Source: an uncultured Clostridia bacterium (lineage in GTDB: Bacteria; Bacillota; Clostridia; Oscillospirales; Ruminococcaceae). Taken from it: a DNA stretch of 6,040 bases. Position 1 is the first letter of the stretch. Each line of letters starts with the position of its first letter. Below the pieces are notes generated by a model. It did not search any database. It was not told the origin of the DNA and worked only from the letters and a program-made list of their open reading frames with translations. Below are positions 1-5,594 of this stretch, piece by piece. A program made the translations under genes and the position numbers. The stretch spans positions 1 through 6,040 of the forward strand of contig CALGTU010000184.1 in assembly GCA_937901465.1 (NCBI GenBank), read 5' to 3'.

Positions 1-968
1 AATACCTGCTTGGTACTTCCATGGCTCGTCCGTGCATCGCAAAGCGTCTCGTAGAGATCGCCCGTATGGAAGGCGCTACTGCTATCTGCCACGGTGCTAC
101 CGGTAAGGGTAATGACCAGATTCGTTTTGAGCTTGGTATCAAGGCTCTTGCTCCGGACCTCAAGATTATCGCTCCTTGGAGAATGAACGAGCTCTGGAAC
201 ATGTCTTCCCGTGAAGAAGAGATTGAATATTGTAAGGCACACGGCATCGACCTTCCGTTCGATGCAAGCCAGAGTTACAGCCGTGACCGTAACCTGTGGC
301 ACATCAGCCATGAAGGTCTTGAATTAGAGGATCCGGCAAATGCTCCGAACTACGATCACCTGCTTGTTCTCGGTGTATCCCCTGAGAAGGCTCCGGATGA
401 AGGCGAGACCATCTCCCTTACCTTTGAAAAGGGTGCTCCGGTTGCATTAAACGGCAAGAAGATGAAGGCTTCCGACATCATCACCGAGCTGAACGCTCTT
501 GGCGGCAAGCACGGCGTTGGTATCGTAGATATCGTTGAGAACCGTGTTGTTGGTATGAAGTCCCGTGGTGTATATGAGACCCCTGGTGGAACCATCCTCA
601 TGGAGGCACATGCACAGCTCGAAGAGCTCATCCTTGACCGTGATACCCTCACCTTCAAGAAGGGCATCGGCAACAAGTTCGCTGACCTCGTATACGAAGG
701 AAAGTGGTTCACTCCGCTTCGCGAGGCACTGCAGGCATTCATCGAGTCCACTCAGGAATATGTTACCGGTGAAGTTAAGCTGAAGCTCTACAAGGGTAAC
801 ATCATCAAGCAGGGCACCACTTCTCCGTACTCCCTGTACAGCGAGAGTCTTGCATCTTTCACCACCGGTGAGCTTTATGATCACCACGATGCAAGCGGAT
901 TCATCAACCTGTTGGGTCTTTCACTGAAAGTTCGTGCAATGAAACTGCAGGAGGCAGAAAATAAATAA
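1..968 (+). CDS. argG: argininosuccinate synthase, 3' part (5' end outside window)
   Basis: This enzyme joins citrulline and aspartate in an ATP-dependent reaction to give argininosuccinate, the penultimate step of arginine synthesis, in the cytoplasm. The reading frame is open from the first complete codon (position 3), so the ATG at 21 is internal: the codons before it read YLLGTS, directly continuing into MARPCIAK, a conserved ArgG block. About 321 residues are visible, against roughly 400 for the family, so only the N-terminal ATP-binding part is missing. Further family motifs are HGATGKGNDQIRFE (fragment residues about 30-43), SYSRDRNLWHISHEG (about 91-105), ESRGVYETPGG-like KSRGVYETPGGT and a C-terminal end in LSLKVRAMKLQ. 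Codon use differs sharply from the rest of the window: Pro is mostly CCG, Thr is ACC/ACT, Ile is ATC/ATT and I see no ATA or ACA codons. It is convergent with the paaK operon. No terminator hairpin is visible after the stop. Confidence 0.97.
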   Translation, partial: YLLGTSMARPCIAKRLVEIARMEGATAICHGATGKGNDQIRFELGIKALAPDLKIIAPWRMNELWNMSSREEEIEYCKAHGIDLPFDASQSYSRDRNLWHISHEGLELEDPANAPNYDHLLVLGVSPEKAPDEGETISLTFEKGAPVALNGKKMKASDIITELNALGGKHGVGIVDIVENRVVGMKSRGVYETPGGTILMEAHAQLEELILDRDTLTFKKGIGNKFADLVYEGKWFTPLREALQAFIESTQEYVTGEVKLKLYKGNIIKQGTTSPYSLYSESLASFTTGELYDHHDASGFINLLGLSLKVRAMKLQEAENK

Positions 969-995
969 ATTGTAATTTGTTGTTATGATTTGTAA

Positions 996-1232
996 TTATT
1001 TTTGATACTTTTCTGGTGCTATTGATATATCTCTTATCATATCTCCATTTATCAAACGAATTTTGTTTTTTTCTTCAACTTCTATTCGAGAAGAAGCACT
1101 ACTAATTCCTCCACCAATGACGATGTAATAATTTAATGGATAATTTAATATACATAATAAAAGAATTAGGAAGATGATAAATTTATATTCTTCTTTGAGA
1201 GTGTTTCGGTTATAGAACCAACTGCGCCCTGC
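996..1232 (-). pseudogene. open-frame remnant with a hydrophobic segment, no start codon
   Basis: On the minus strand a frame is open from just after a stop at 1235-1233 to a TAA at 998-996, about 78 residues. It has no ATG, GTG or TTG before the middle, so it is not an intact gene. From about 1184 onward it reads like genuine protein: a hydrophobic stretch (FIIFLILLLCIL) that could be a membrane helix, then YYIVIGGGISS, then a charged tail ending in RDISIAPEKYQK. It is AT-rich and uses ATA, TTA and AGT codons, unlike argG. Its upstream part overlaps the truncated ACT gene in another frame, so the real remnant probably covers only about 996-1184. I do not recognise the family. It could be the 3' end of a membrane-protein gene joined to the ACT gene by deletion or misassembly, or a chance open frame. 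Confidence 0.35.
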
Positions 1233-1270
1233 TTATTTTCTACAAATACTGTTAACTGTTTGATTGCCAT
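1166..1270 (-). pseudogene. ACT-domain protein, truncated after 34 codons
   Basis: The ATG at 1270-1268 lies 20 bases after the paaK stop and has a strong ribosome binding site (GGAAGGGAG about 8 bases upstream). This marks it as the second gene of the paaK transcript. The 34 residues start MAIKQLTVFVENKQG and continue SITETLSKKNINL, which matches the first beta strand, helix and second strand start of an ACT domain. Small ACT-domain proteins of about 140 residues commonly sit beside paaK and indolepyruvate oxidoreductase genes in anaerobes, and are thought to bind amino acids. Here a TAA at 1168-1166 ends the frame, and none of the three minus-strand frames downstream continues the ACT fold. 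About three quarters of the gene is therefore missing. This may be a real deletion or a contig join; the short peptide alone is unlikely to fold as an ACT domain. Confidence 0.75.
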
Positions 1271-1290
1271 AATTAAAACTCCCTTCCTTA

Positions 1291-2598
1291 TTATACAAGT
1301 TTTCTCTTATCGATAACACGGACTGCCTTGCCTTCACTTCTTGTGATAGATTTAGGTGCAACAAGATGAACTGAAGGATTGATGCCGAGCATTGTCTTCA
1401 TTGCGTTTGCGAGAGATTTTTCCATAGCGAGAATATCGCCGACCTTGTCTGTGAACTGTTCGGGTAACATTTCAACATTTACTTCGAATGTGTCTGTATT
1501 CTTTACACGGTCAACAACAATCTGGTAGTTGGGCTGATAGCCTTCGTTGAGGAGAACTGTTTCGATCTGGCTTGGGAATACGTTTACGCCACGAATGATA
1601 AGCATATCGTCTGTTCTGCCCATAGGCTTTGCCATTTTAACGAGTGTACGTCCGCAAGAACATTTTTCTCTTGTGAGAACGCAGATATCTCTTGTGCGGT
1701 AACGAAGAAGAGGGAATGCTTCTTTATCGAGAGATGTGAATACAAGTTCGCCCTTGCTTCCTTCAGGAAGAACTTCTCCTGTATCGGGATCTATGATTTC
1801 AGCATAGAAATGGTCTTCGTTGATATGCATACCTGTCTGTTCAGAGCATTCAAATGCAACACCGGGGCCTGTTGTTTCTGTAAGACCATAGATATCGTAA
1901 GCCTTGATGCCGAGAACCTCTTCAATGCCGTGACGCATTTCTTCTGTCCAGGGTTCTGCACCGAAAATACCTGCTTTAAGAGGAATATCCTCGGGTTTAT
2001 AGCCCTGTTCTTTAAGTGTTTCACCGATATAAGCAGCATATGAAGGTGTGCAGCAAAGTATTGTTGCGTTGAGATCCATCATAAACTGAATCTGTCTTTC
2101 TGTATTACCTGATGACATAGGAAGTGTAAGACAACCTACTTTATGTGAACCACCGTTAAGTCCGGCGCCACCTGTAAAAAGTCCGTAACCGTAAGCCACC
2201 TGACATACATCTTCGTTTGTTCCACCTGCTGCAACAACAGCTCGCGCACAACAATCTTCCCAGAGGTCAATATCATTCTGTGTGTAGAAAGCAACTACAC
2301 GGCGGCCTGTTGTTCCTGATGTTGACTGAATACGAACGCAGTCTGAAAGAGGCTTTGCAAGAAGTCCGTAAGGATAAGCATCACGAAGGTCTGCTTTTGT
2401 GAGGAAAGGAAGCTTGTGAAGATCTTCAATGCCCTTGATGTCTTCGGGTTTAACTCCCTTTTCATCCATAAGATTGCGGTAATAAGCAACGTTTTCGTAA
2501 ACATGCTTCACCTGTTTTACGAGTTTTTCAGACTGAAGTTTTCTCATTTCTTCAGCTGACATGGTTTCAATTTCTTTCTGATAGTAATTCTGTGCCAT
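1291..2598 (-). CDS. paaK: phenylacetate-CoA ligase family, AMP-forming
   Basis: The product (435 residues, normal for the family) activates an aryl acid, typically phenylacetate, with ATP and CoA through an acyl-adenylate, in the cytoplasm. Adenylate-forming motifs are clear: the phosphate loop STSGTTGRR (residues 92-100), YGLTETTGPG (237-246), RYRTRD (299-304), a CSCGRTL segment (313-319) and GRTDDMLIIRGVNVFP (327-342). The C-terminal small domain ends with GKAVRVIDKRKL, which carries the lysine region expected for catalysis. I chose the ATG at 2598. The frame could start at a GTG at 2607, but that codon lies inside the purine-rich ribosome binding site AAAGGGTGG, which is ideally placed for the ATG. 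Upstream lies a Phe-type T-box leader; downstream is a truncated ACT gene in the same transcript. Substrate is assigned by family: related members act on indoleacetate or other aryl acids. Confidence 0.93.
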   Translation of the reverse strand: MAQNYYQKEIETMSAEEMRKLQSEKLVKQVKHVYENVAYYRNLMDEKGVKPEDIKGIEDLHKLPFLTKADLRDAYPYGLLAKPLSDCVRIQSTSGTTGRRVVAFYTQNDIDLWEDCCARAVVAAGGTNEDVCQVAYGYGLFTGGAGLNGGSHKVGCLTLPMSSGNTERQIQFMMDLNATILCCTPSYAAYIGETLKEQGYKPEDIPLKAGIFGAEPWTEEMRHGIEEVLGIKAYDIYGLTETTGPGVAFECSEQTGMHINEDHFYAEIIDPDTGEVLPEGSKGELVFTSLDKEAFPLLRYRTRDICVLTREKCSCGRTLVKMAKPMGRTDDMLIIRGVNVFPSQIETVLLNEGYQPNYQIVVDRVKNTDTFEVNVEMLPEQFTDKVGDILAMEKSLANAMKTMLGINPSVHLVAPKSITRSEGKAVRVIDKRKLV

Positions 2599-2622
2599 TT
2601 TAACCACCCTTTCTTGTTTTTC

Positions 2623-2638
2623 GTCCGAAATATCGGAC
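2623..2638 (-). other. short perfect hairpin in the paaK 5' untranslated region
   Basis: GTCCGA and TCGGAC form a perfect 6-bp stem with a 4-base loop, between the T-box terminator and the paaK ribosome binding site (which begins about 10 bases further on). It is followed by a run of A rather than U on the transcript, so it is not a terminator. It might protect the 5' end of a processed mRNA or space the leader from the ribosome binding site. The role is unknown. Confidence 0.5.
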
Positions 2639-2679
2639 TAAATTTGATAAATACCATTCGGAGTGTGAAAAGGAGATAT

Positions 2680-2724
2680 AAAATAAAAAACGCCCTCCGC
2701 ATTCCGATAAAGAATACAGAGGAC
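2680..2724 (-). terminator. T-box intrinsic terminator upstream of paaK
   Basis: On the minus strand GUCCUCUGUAUUC (2724-2712) pairs with GAAUGCGGAGGGC (2704-2692) over about 13 bp with G-U pairs and a short loop (UUUAUCG), followed directly by a U-rich tract (GUUUUUUAUUUU). The 5' strand includes CGUCCUC, whose CCUC can instead pair with GAGG at the edge of the T-box sequence. That gives the mutually exclusive antiterminator. Termination is expected when tRNA is charged. Confidence 0.92.
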
Positions 2725-2989
2725 GAGAATTTCGATAAATCCCGTGGTACCACCTCAGTTCGCCGTTATCTCACGGTAACGGCCTTGTCAGGTACTATCA
2801 TACCCTTAGTTCTATGACGGGAACTCCCGTTGCATCCTACTTAAAGGCGAAAACCTTGTTCAGTGCACTGCTAACAGAATGAATTCGTGAAGGACGCCCC
2901 CTTTGCCTCGCACCAACCGGCAACTCTCTCCAGGTTCTTTCCAACCTACTGGTTTCTGCTCTCCGCATTTAATATCACATTCAAGCGAT
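2680..2989 (-). ncRNA. T-box riboswitch leader, predicted tRNA-Phe specific
   Basis: This leader RNA controls paaK by sensing uncharged tRNA. The conserved T-box sequence GGTGGTACCACGGGATT lies at 2754-2738 on the minus strand. Stem I is recognisable: a lower helix pairs AGCAGAA (2960-2954) with UUCUGUU (2879-2873). An AGUA loop-E strand (2950-2947) faces the specifier side, an AGAGAG bulge follows, and the distal arm pairs TTGCC (2923-2919) with GGCAA (2907-2903) around the loop GGTTGGTGCGA. The specifier side reads GAA-UUC-A, placing the codon UUC (Phe) at 2883-2881. Stem III is a perfect 7-bp hairpin, GCCGTTA/TAACGGC (2783-2762). The overlapping terminator/antiterminator completes the element. 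The class is certain from the sequence. The Phe assignment rests on the specifier position by eye; a shift of the loop would change it. Confidence 0.93.
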
Positions 2990-2994
2990 AATTC

Positions 2995-3023
2995 ATTTTA
3001 ACACGACAAAACAATAAAGTCAA
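2995..3023 (-). promoter_or_regulatory. sigma-A-type promoter of the T-box/paaK transcript
   Basis: TTGACT (3023-3018) and TAAAAT (3000-2995) are separated by exactly 17 bases, close to the vegetative consensus. Transcription would begin near 2989, giving a leader of about 310 bases to the terminator. The promoter lies 18 bases beyond the stop codon of the upstream ECF gene, so paaK is transcribed separately from it. Confidence 0.88.
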
Positions 3024-3041
3024 TATATTTTTTAATTTTTT

Positions 3042-3605
3042 TTAATCATCTGTATGAATATGGCTGAATTTATGTAATCCAACTCTGTCAAGAGTCGCCA
3101 TAATGACAGGAATAAGTATGAGTTGAATAATTATTCCGGGAACAGCATTTATAAATGCACCTGCCATAAACATTTCTGTTGTAAAAGGAGTATCGTTTAT
3201 ACCAAGAACTATTATCTGGACTATCCCCCAGACTATTCTTCCCGAAATCATAGAGGTAACAAGCGATATATAAACAGCGACTATTCCCTGTTTTTTAAAG
3301 GCGTAATAAACTATACCTGCGATAAGACCGTATGTTAAAAGTTCGAATGCCATACTGACAGCGTTCGGAAACATAACAGGCATTCCGAACAGAAAAGACC
3401 TTAGTATCGGAAGAACAAAGCCCACTACTGCACCATACTGCCAGCCACATATAAATCCACATAAAAGCACGGGAAGATGCATAGGAAGAAGTTTATTTCC
3501 GAATTGCTGAATCTGTCCCGTTAAGAAAGGTAATACAAGTCCTATTGAAATAAACAGCGCTGAAAGGACAAGTTTTTTGGTCGAAAAAAATCCCTTTTCT
3601 TTCAT
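3042..3605 (-). CDS. ECF transporter S component (substrate-binding membrane subunit)
   Basis: The 187-residue product is a small integral membrane protein with about six hydrophobic segments (roughly residues 11-28, 40-54, 58-74, 83-103, 107-134 and 145-172). Length, topology and blocks such as LPMHLPVLLCGFICG (40-54) and RSFLFGMP (69-76) fit the S components of energy-coupling-factor vitamin importers (ECF_trnsprt type). These bind the ligand and dock with a shared EcfT/EcfA/EcfA' module encoded elsewhere. No ATPase or T component is next to it, so it would be a group II (shared-module) S component. The ligand cannot be read from the sequence; pantothenate or another vitamin is possible. 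The ATG at 3605-3603 has AAAAGGAG 7 bases upstream. It is divergent from an AraC regulator across a 138-base gap. No terminator hairpin is visible after its stop. Confidence 0.85.
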   Translation of the reverse strand: MKEKGFFSTKKLVLSALFISIGLVLPFLTGQIQQFGNKLLPMHLPVLLCGFICGWQYGAVVGFVLPILRSFLFGMPVMFPNAVSMAFELLTYGLIAGIVYYAFKKQGIVAVYISLVTSMISGRIVWGIVQIIVLGINDTPFTTEMFMAGAFINAVPGIIIQLILIPVIMATLDRVGLHKFSHIHTDD

Positions 3606-3634
3606 GGTTCTGCTCCTTTTTATTATCTTTGTAA

Positions 3635-3663
3635 ATTATATCACTATGGCGCTTAAAAAACAA
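3635..3663 (-). promoter_or_regulatory. candidate promoter of the ECF S-component gene
   Basis: On the minus strand TTGTTT (3663-3658) lies 17 bases before a perfect TATAAT (3640-3635), about 30 bases upstream of the start codon. The -35 is only a partial match. It sits back to back with the araC-type gene promoter, so a protein bound in between could affect both. Confidence 0.65.
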
Positions 3664-3684
3664 GTTTTATTTTTCTCTGTCTTA

Positions 3685-3712
3685 TTGCATTTTATCGGGA
3701 ATGTAGTATAAT
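3685..3712 (+). promoter_or_regulatory. promoter of the AraC-family regulator gene
   Basis: TTGCAT (3685-3690) and TATAAT (3707-3712) are 16 bases apart. The -10 overlaps the first in-frame ATG (3711), which therefore cannot be the start codon: the transcript would begin near 3719. This supports the downstream ATG at 3744. Confidence 0.75.
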
Positions 3713-3743
3713 GGAGGTAAGATTCAGGACGAAGGAGAAAGAA

Positions 3744-4571
3744 ATGAAAAACATTGACATCATAAAAAAGCATATCGGAGAATATGCAACCGAAGAAATG
3801 CTTAAAAATATAGATTGTTATGTAAGGCCTCAGCTTTCGGTGTTTATTCCTACATCTGAAACGGGGTATTTTCCGTCAGAACATCCTCATCCGTCATATA
3901 TAATAAAGATATTCTTTGAACAGAGAACAGATAAGCAGATGCATTACGAGGCAGAGATAACATCCCCTCAGACAAAATATTCTTTTCAGAACAAAAATCA
4001 TTTTTACTGCATTATGATAGACAAGGATTTCTTTGAAAAGCGCTATCTTATGTATGGCGACAAACTCCCACGTTTCTGCACGCACAAGTTTGAAATGTGC
4101 AGTGATGTTTTAAAAGCACTCAATACTTTCGCTTTTGAAAGCAGTAAGTCAATGCTCAATTCAGACATAACTCTTGATGCACAATCCGAAATAATAACCC
4201 ACTGGATTATAAGAAGTATTTTCGGGGAAACTCTCGATATGCGTGCTATATCGGATGACTATTCTGTTGCAAGGGCACAGCATTATATGGAACAACACTA
4301 TATGGATAATATTACTGTTGCGAAACTCTCTGAACTCGGATATGTATCCCCTTCTTCCTTTAACAGAAGATTCAAAAATGAAATCGGGATAACTCCCATT
4401 GAATACCTTATTGAAATAAGGCTCAAACACGCAAAAACGCTTCTCAAAAGAAAAAATATACCGATAACCGAAATTGCAATGCGTTGCGGATTCGGAAGCA
4501 ACTCACATTTTTCATCGTGTTTTCAGAATAAAGTAGGTATTTCCCCCAGCGAATACAGAGATAAATACTAA
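3744..4571 (+). CDS. AraC-family transcriptional regulator
   Basis: This 275-residue DNA-binding protein has a poorly conserved N-terminal sensor region (about residues 25-165) and a typical C-terminal AraC double helix-turn-helix. The first HTH covers about 191-211 (ITVAKLSELGYVSPSSFNRRF) and the second about 240-260. The family signature follows: CGFGSNSHFSSCFQNKVGISPSEYR (248-272). The N-terminal part may be a cupin-like ligand domain, but I see no diagnostic motif. The frame is open from an ATG at 3711, but that codon is inside the -10 hexamer; the ATG at 3744 has AAGGAG six bases upstream and is preferred. It is divergent from the ECF S-component gene, a common arrangement for a regulator and its target. 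The flanking gene 93 bases downstream on the same strand may also be a target. The inducer is unknown. Confidence 0.92.
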   Translation: MKNIDIIKKHIGEYATEEMLKNIDCYVRPQLSVFIPTSETGYFPSEHPHPSYIIKIFFEQRTDKQMHYEAEITSPQTKYSFQNKNHFYCIMIDKDFFEKRYLMYGDKLPRFCTHKFEMCSDVLKALNTFAFESSKSMLNSDITLDAQSEIITHWIIRSIFGETLDMRAISDDYSVARAQHYMEQHYMDNITVAKLSELGYVSPSSFNRRFKNEIGITPIEYLIEIRLKHAKTLLKRKNIPITEIAMRCGFGSNSHFSSCFQNKVGISPSEYRDKY

Positions 4572-4611
4572 TGACAGTATTTTGAAAGAATATGGTTGTA
4601 TTATTAAAGTA

Positions 4612-4658
4612 ATTCCTTTTATATAATGTTATAATCATAACAATATAAAGAAAGGAAT
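4612..4658 (+). promoter_or_regulatory. nested inverted repeats and -10-like hexamers before the split-barrel gene
   Basis: ATTCCTTT (4612-4619) and AAAGGAAT (4651-4658) are a perfect 8-base inverted repeat; the right arm contains the ribosome binding site. Inside it TGTTAT and ATAACA (4627-4642) form a second perfect palindrome around AATC. Two TATAAT hexamers (4622-4627 and 4630-4635) are present, but no good -35 lies 16-18 bases upstream. The best candidate, TTGTAT at 4596-4601, is 20 bases away. The element could be an operator, or an RNA hairpin hiding the ribosome binding site on readthrough transcripts. Confidence 0.45.
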
Positions 4659-4664
4659 GATAAT

Positions 4665-5084
4665 ATGACATCAAAAGAAATTTTAAAACTCGTAAACGAA
4701 AATCCTGCGTTTCATCTTGCAACAGTTGATGGAGACCAGCCAAGAGTAAGAGGTATGCTTTTATTCAGAGCGGATGAAAACGGATTTATCTTTCATACAG
4801 CATCGACAAAGGATGTTTTCAGACAGATGAAGGAAAATCCAAAAGCTGAAATGTGTTTCTCCTGTGGCGGAACTCAGATAAGAGTAACAGGTGTTATGGA
4901 ACAGGTTTTTGATGAAGAACTCAGAGCAGAAATTTTTGCTCATCCTTCAAGAAAATTCCTTCAGGCATGGGTTGCGAACGGAATAGATAATCTTCTTCAG
5001 GTTTTCATTATGAAGGATTGTTCTGCTGTTACATGGACTATGGAAACAAATTTCGAACCCAAAAAGACAATAGAATTAAAGTAA
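4665..5084 (+). CDS. pyridoxamine 5'-phosphate oxidase family (FMN-binding split barrel) protein
   Basis: The 139-residue product is a single split beta-barrel domain of the pyridoxamine-phosphate-oxidase-like superfamily, likely a cytoplasmic FMN- or F420-binding dimer. The start (MTSKEILKLVNENPAFHLATV) and the following PRVRGMLLFRADENGFIFHT (26-45), then KDVFRQMKENPKAEMCF (49-65) and QIRVTG (71-76), are the usual strand-turn-helix pattern of these short proteins. The end WTMETNFEPKKTIEL is also typical of the clostridial group. Members are mostly uncharacterised, and some reduce nitro compounds or other small electron acceptors. True PNPOx enzymes are longer, so vitamin B6 synthesis is not implied. 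The ATG has AAAGGA eight bases upstream. A strong terminator follows within about 10 bases, so it ends a transcript; the start may share readthrough from the AraC gene. Confidence 0.87.
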   Translation: MTSKEILKLVNENPAFHLATVDGDQPRVRGMLLFRADENGFIFHTASTKDVFRQMKENPKAEMCFSCGGTQIRVTGVMEQVFDEELRAEIFAHPSRKFLQAWVANGIDNLLQVFIMKDCSAVTWTMETNFEPKKTIELK

Positions 5085-5093
5085 TAACAAAAA

Positions 5094-5130
5094 ACGCTCT
5101 CTGTGAAAATCGAGGGCGTTTTTATTTTTT
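5094..5130 (+). terminator. intrinsic terminator after the split-barrel gene
   Basis: ACGCTCTC (5094-5101) pairs with GAGGGCGT (5112-5119) over 8 bp with one G-U, with a 10-base loop, followed by a long T tract (TTTTTATTTTTTT). An A run precedes the stem, so it may also act weakly on the minus strand. It isolates the following GntR operon. Confidence 0.9.
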
Positions 5131-5142
5131 TCAAATTACCTA

Positions 5143-5171
5143 TTGACAAGTGTATATACGGGTGTTATACT
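5143..5171 (+). promoter_or_regulatory. strong promoter of the GntR/ABC operon
   Basis: A perfect TTGACA (5143-5148) is followed after 17 bases by TATACT (5166-5171), one mismatch from consensus. The spacer contains GTGTATATAC (5150-5159), which resembles the palindrome just downstream. Because the promoter is near-consensus, repression is the likely mode of control. Confidence 0.9.
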
Positions 5172-5172
5172 G

Positions 5173-5191
5173 TGTATATCGTATATATACA
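5173..5191 (+). promoter_or_regulatory. candidate GntR (YtrA-type) operator
   Basis: TGTATAT and ATATACA form a perfect 7-base inverted repeat around CGTAT, starting one base after the -10 hexamer and covering the expected transcription start. A related half site, TGTATATAC, sits in the promoter spacer (5151-5159). The position fits autorepression by the GntR protein encoded next. The binding itself is inferred. Confidence 0.6.
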
Positions 5192-5210
5192 ATTTAATCA
5201 GAGGTGCACT

Positions 5211-5594
5211 ATGGATATTATACTCAGTAATTCATCTTCAGAGCCTATTTATCAGCAGATTATAACGCAGATAAAAGCCCAGATAATGAGCGGTGAACTG
5301 ATGGCAGGGGACGCTTTGCCTTCAATGAGAATGCTCGCAGGGCAGTTAAGAATAAGCGTTATAACAACAAAGCGTGCTTATGAAGAACTTGAAAGAGAAG
5401 GCTTTATCGAAAACTTTGCGGGTAAAGGATGTTTTGTCAAGACACAGAACACCGATTTTCTGCGTGAAGAAAGCATAAAGCAGACGGAAGATTTACTCTC
5501 AAAGGCTTGTGAAAAAGCGAAGATATGTGGTCTTTCGCTTGACGAAATGAAGGAAATTCTTGACCTTATTTATGGAGGAAACGAAAATGAGTAA
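5211..5594 (+). CDS. GntR-family transcriptional regulator, YtrA subfamily
   Basis: The 127-residue protein has a winged helix of the GntR type at about residues 8-76: EPIYQQIITQIKAQIMSGEL, then LPSMRMLAGQLRIS and TTKRAYEELEREGFIENFAGKG. Only about 50 residues follow, forming two predicted helices for dimerisation. This lack of a ligand domain and the total length define the YtrA subfamily. Such proteins normally repress their own operon and the ABC transporter genes behind them. The frame is open back to 5103, but that includes a terminator and the promoter. The ATG at 5211 follows the promoter and has AGAGG six bases upstream. The 3' end overlaps the ABC ATPase start by 8 bases, so the two are translationally coupled. 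The inducing signal is not evident; cell-envelope-active compounds are usual for related operons. Confidence 0.93.
   Translation: MDIILSNSSSEPIYQQIITQIKAQIMSGELMAGDALPSMRMLAGQLRISVITTKRAYEELEREGFIENFAGKGCFVKTQNTDFLREESIKQTEDLLSKACEKAKICGLSLDEMKEILDLIYGGNENE

Noticed and set aside
447..887. Long minus-strand open frame inside argG
   Set aside because: It is antisense to a strongly conserved ArgG sequence, has no ribosome binding site, and its residues match no recognisable family.
21..968. ATG at 21 as the start of argG
   Set aside because: The frame stays open to the window edge and the preceding codons encode the conserved YLLGTS block, so this methionine is internal.
969..1165. CRISPR array, tRNA or terminator in the AT-rich gap after argG
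   Set aside because: Only a 7-base direct repeat (TGTAATT at 971 and 991) is present, with no regular repeats, cloverleaf or stem followed by T tract.
2599..2607. GTG at 2607 as the paaK start
   Set aside because: The GTG is part of the purine-rich ribosome binding site for the ATG at 2598.
2614..2817. Plus-strand open frame across the T-box region
   Set aside because: The DNA is fully explained by the T-box leader on the other strand; the frame is low-complexity and has no supporting signals.
3711..3743. N-terminal extension of the AraC regulator from ATG 3711
   Set aside because: The ATG lies inside the TATAAT hexamer, upstream of the expected transcription start. The ATG at 3744 has a proper ribosome binding site.
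5103..5210. N-terminal extension of the GntR regulator
   Set aside because: It would cover the intrinsic terminator, promoter and operator; the GntR fold starts right after the ATG at 5211.
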